The translations under genes and the position numbers were made by a program. From Candidatus Chloroheliales bacterium (GTDB lineage: Bacteria; Chloroflexota; Chloroflexia; QHBQ01): a stretch of 5,977 bases of DNA. Shown piece after piece: positions 5,621-5,977 of the stretch. The notes below the pieces were generated by a model that had not been told where the DNA came from, did not search any database, and saw nothing but the letters and a program-made list of their open reading frames with translations. Location: positions 1-5,977 of the forward strand of contig QHBQ01000421.1 of NCBI GenBank assembly GCA_003243865.1. Direction: 5' to 3'. Numbering within the stretch: the first letter of the stretch is position 1; every line of letters begins with the position of its first letter.

Positions 5621-5703
5621 GGAAACAGGTTCAATCACCTGCGCAGCTGCGTAACTCCTATATGTTCTATCATCCCGCGCACCCCCACCCAACCTCTCCC
5701 ACT
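5621..5703. other. Non-coding region upstream of gatC
   Basis: No gene is visible in these 83 bp. A weak minus-strand promoter can be read: TTGGGT (5692-5687), a 17-bp spacer and TAGAAC (5669-5664), which would serve gatC. CGCAGCTGCG (5642-5651) is a perfect 10-bp palindrome and CAGGT/ACCTG (5626-5630, 5637-5641) a short inverted repeat; either could be a regulator site, but neither is convincing alone. Together with the element that follows, about 370 bp at the right end contain no gene. Confidence 0.3.
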
Positions 5704-5725
5704 GGGCTAATCCTTACCCATAAGT
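5704..5725 (+). repeat. Left terminal inverted repeat of the MITE-like element
   Basis: It begins GGGCTAATCCTTACCCA and pairs with 5956-5977 at 21 of 22 positions; the single difference is T versus C at base 18. Confidence 0.85.
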
Positions 5726-5757
5726 TATGGTGGCAAGAATGTAGTCAAGTCGAAGGG

Positions 5758-5782
5758 TTCCGGGGGTTGGGGGCGCAGCCCC
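5758..5782 (+). repeat. Inner inverted repeat of the MITE-like element, left copy
   Basis: This G-rich 25-mer beginning TTCCGGGGG ends in GGGGCGCAGCCCC, which can itself fold into a 5-bp hairpin. It matches the reverse complement of 5887-5911 at 23 of 25 positions. Confidence 0.8.
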
Positions 5783-5886
5783 ATAGCTGCCCTATTTTAA
5801 TGCTCATCGTAAGCCGTCTTAGCTACACCCGCAACGAGGGATGGCGAGGATAAACCCTTCGATAAGTATTAGTGCGCTGCACCGAC

Positions 5887-5911
5887 GGGGCTACGCCCCC
5901 AGCCCCCGGAA
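5887..5911 (-). repeat. Inner inverted repeat of the MITE-like element, right copy
   Basis: This is the inverted partner of 5758-5782. Both differences are transitions, and the internal small hairpin (GGGGC/GCCCC) is kept. Confidence 0.8.
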
Positions 5912-5955
5912 CTGATCAAGCCGCCTACCATCTTGCACCATCCTGCCATTACGAT

Positions 5956-5977
5956 ACTTGTGGGTAAGGATTAGCCC
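5956..5977 (-). repeat. Right terminal inverted repeat of the MITE-like element
   Basis: It ends GGGTAAGGATTAGCCC exactly at the window edge. It is the inverted partner of 5704-5725. Confidence 0.85.

Larger units (their letters stand above)
5704..5977. mobile_element. MITE-like element with long terminal inverted repeats, no transposase
   Basis: The first 22 bases (5704-5725, starting GGGCTAATCCTTACCCA) match the reverse complement of the last 22 (5956-5977) with one mismatch. The inverted match continues inward: 5727-5744 against 5925-5941 (imperfect), and 5758-5782 against 5887-5911 (23 of 25). The right arm has a small extra segment. The central 100 bp (5783-5886) has no recognisable reading frame on either strand. 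A length of 274 bp, long inverted ends and absence of coding capacity fit a non-autonomous transposable element. The right end coincides with the last base of the window, so no target-site duplication can be checked; the left flank reads CTCCCACT. The parent IS family is not recognised. Confidence 0.75.

Noticed and set aside
5752..5773. G-quadruplex in the G-rich part of the MITE-like element
   Set aside because: Only three separate runs of three or more G are present, so a standard four-run quadruplex is not supported; the small hairpin explains the symmetry better.
5479..5853. Plus-strand open frame covering the 5' part of gatC and entering the MITE-like element
   Set aside because: It overlaps gatC on the other strand, crosses a hairpin and an element boundary, and shows no domain or ribosome site.
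5783..5886. Remnant of a transposase in the centre of the MITE-like element
   Set aside because: Only short frames broken by stops were found, with no recognisable transposase motif.

Overview
The window looks like chromosomal DNA from a GC-rich bacterium, most probably a member of the Chloroflexota. Three things point that way: a lipobox protein with a long Pro/Thr/Ser spacer of PPSATP-type repeats, a gatC-gatA-FtsB/DivIC-like gene order, and many short GGGCG hairpins and 7-bp tandem repeats between genes. This assignment is inference; no rRNA or other decisive marker is present.

Layout. Positions 1-1224 (+) hold the 3' part of hflX, a ribosome-splitting GTPase, cut by the left edge. Positions 1336-2910 (+) encode a secreted lipoprotein with a proline-rich stalk and a HExxH (peptidase MA-like) metallopeptidase domain. 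From 2884 to 3077 there is a cluster of repeats: a 59-bp duplicated segment and three hairpins. The minus strand then carries gatC (5568-5257), gatA (5113-3629) and a small FtsB/DivIC-like membrane coiled-coil gene (3535-3095), transcribed in that order. The right end, 5704-5977, is a gene-free element with inverted-repeat ends that looks like a MITE; its outer end coincides with the last base of the window.

How the genes relate. GatC and GatA are two subunits of the GatCAB amidotransferase, which makes Gln-tRNAGln and/or Asn-tRNAAsn by transamidation; gatB is not in the window. The FtsB/DivIC-like protein is a predicted divisome component. HflX and the lipoprotein are on the opposite strand and converge on that group.

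The most unusual feature is the intergenic DNA. Seven hairpins share the plan 5'-GTAG + GGGCG stem when read on the minus strand, all point the same way, and their stems differ by compensated base changes. Most lie next to 7-bp tandem repeats that overlap the stop codons of all three minus-strand genes and the signal-peptide codons of the lipoprotein. Together they resemble a REP-like, possibly RAYT-mobilised, repeat system that has colonised nearly every gene boundary here.
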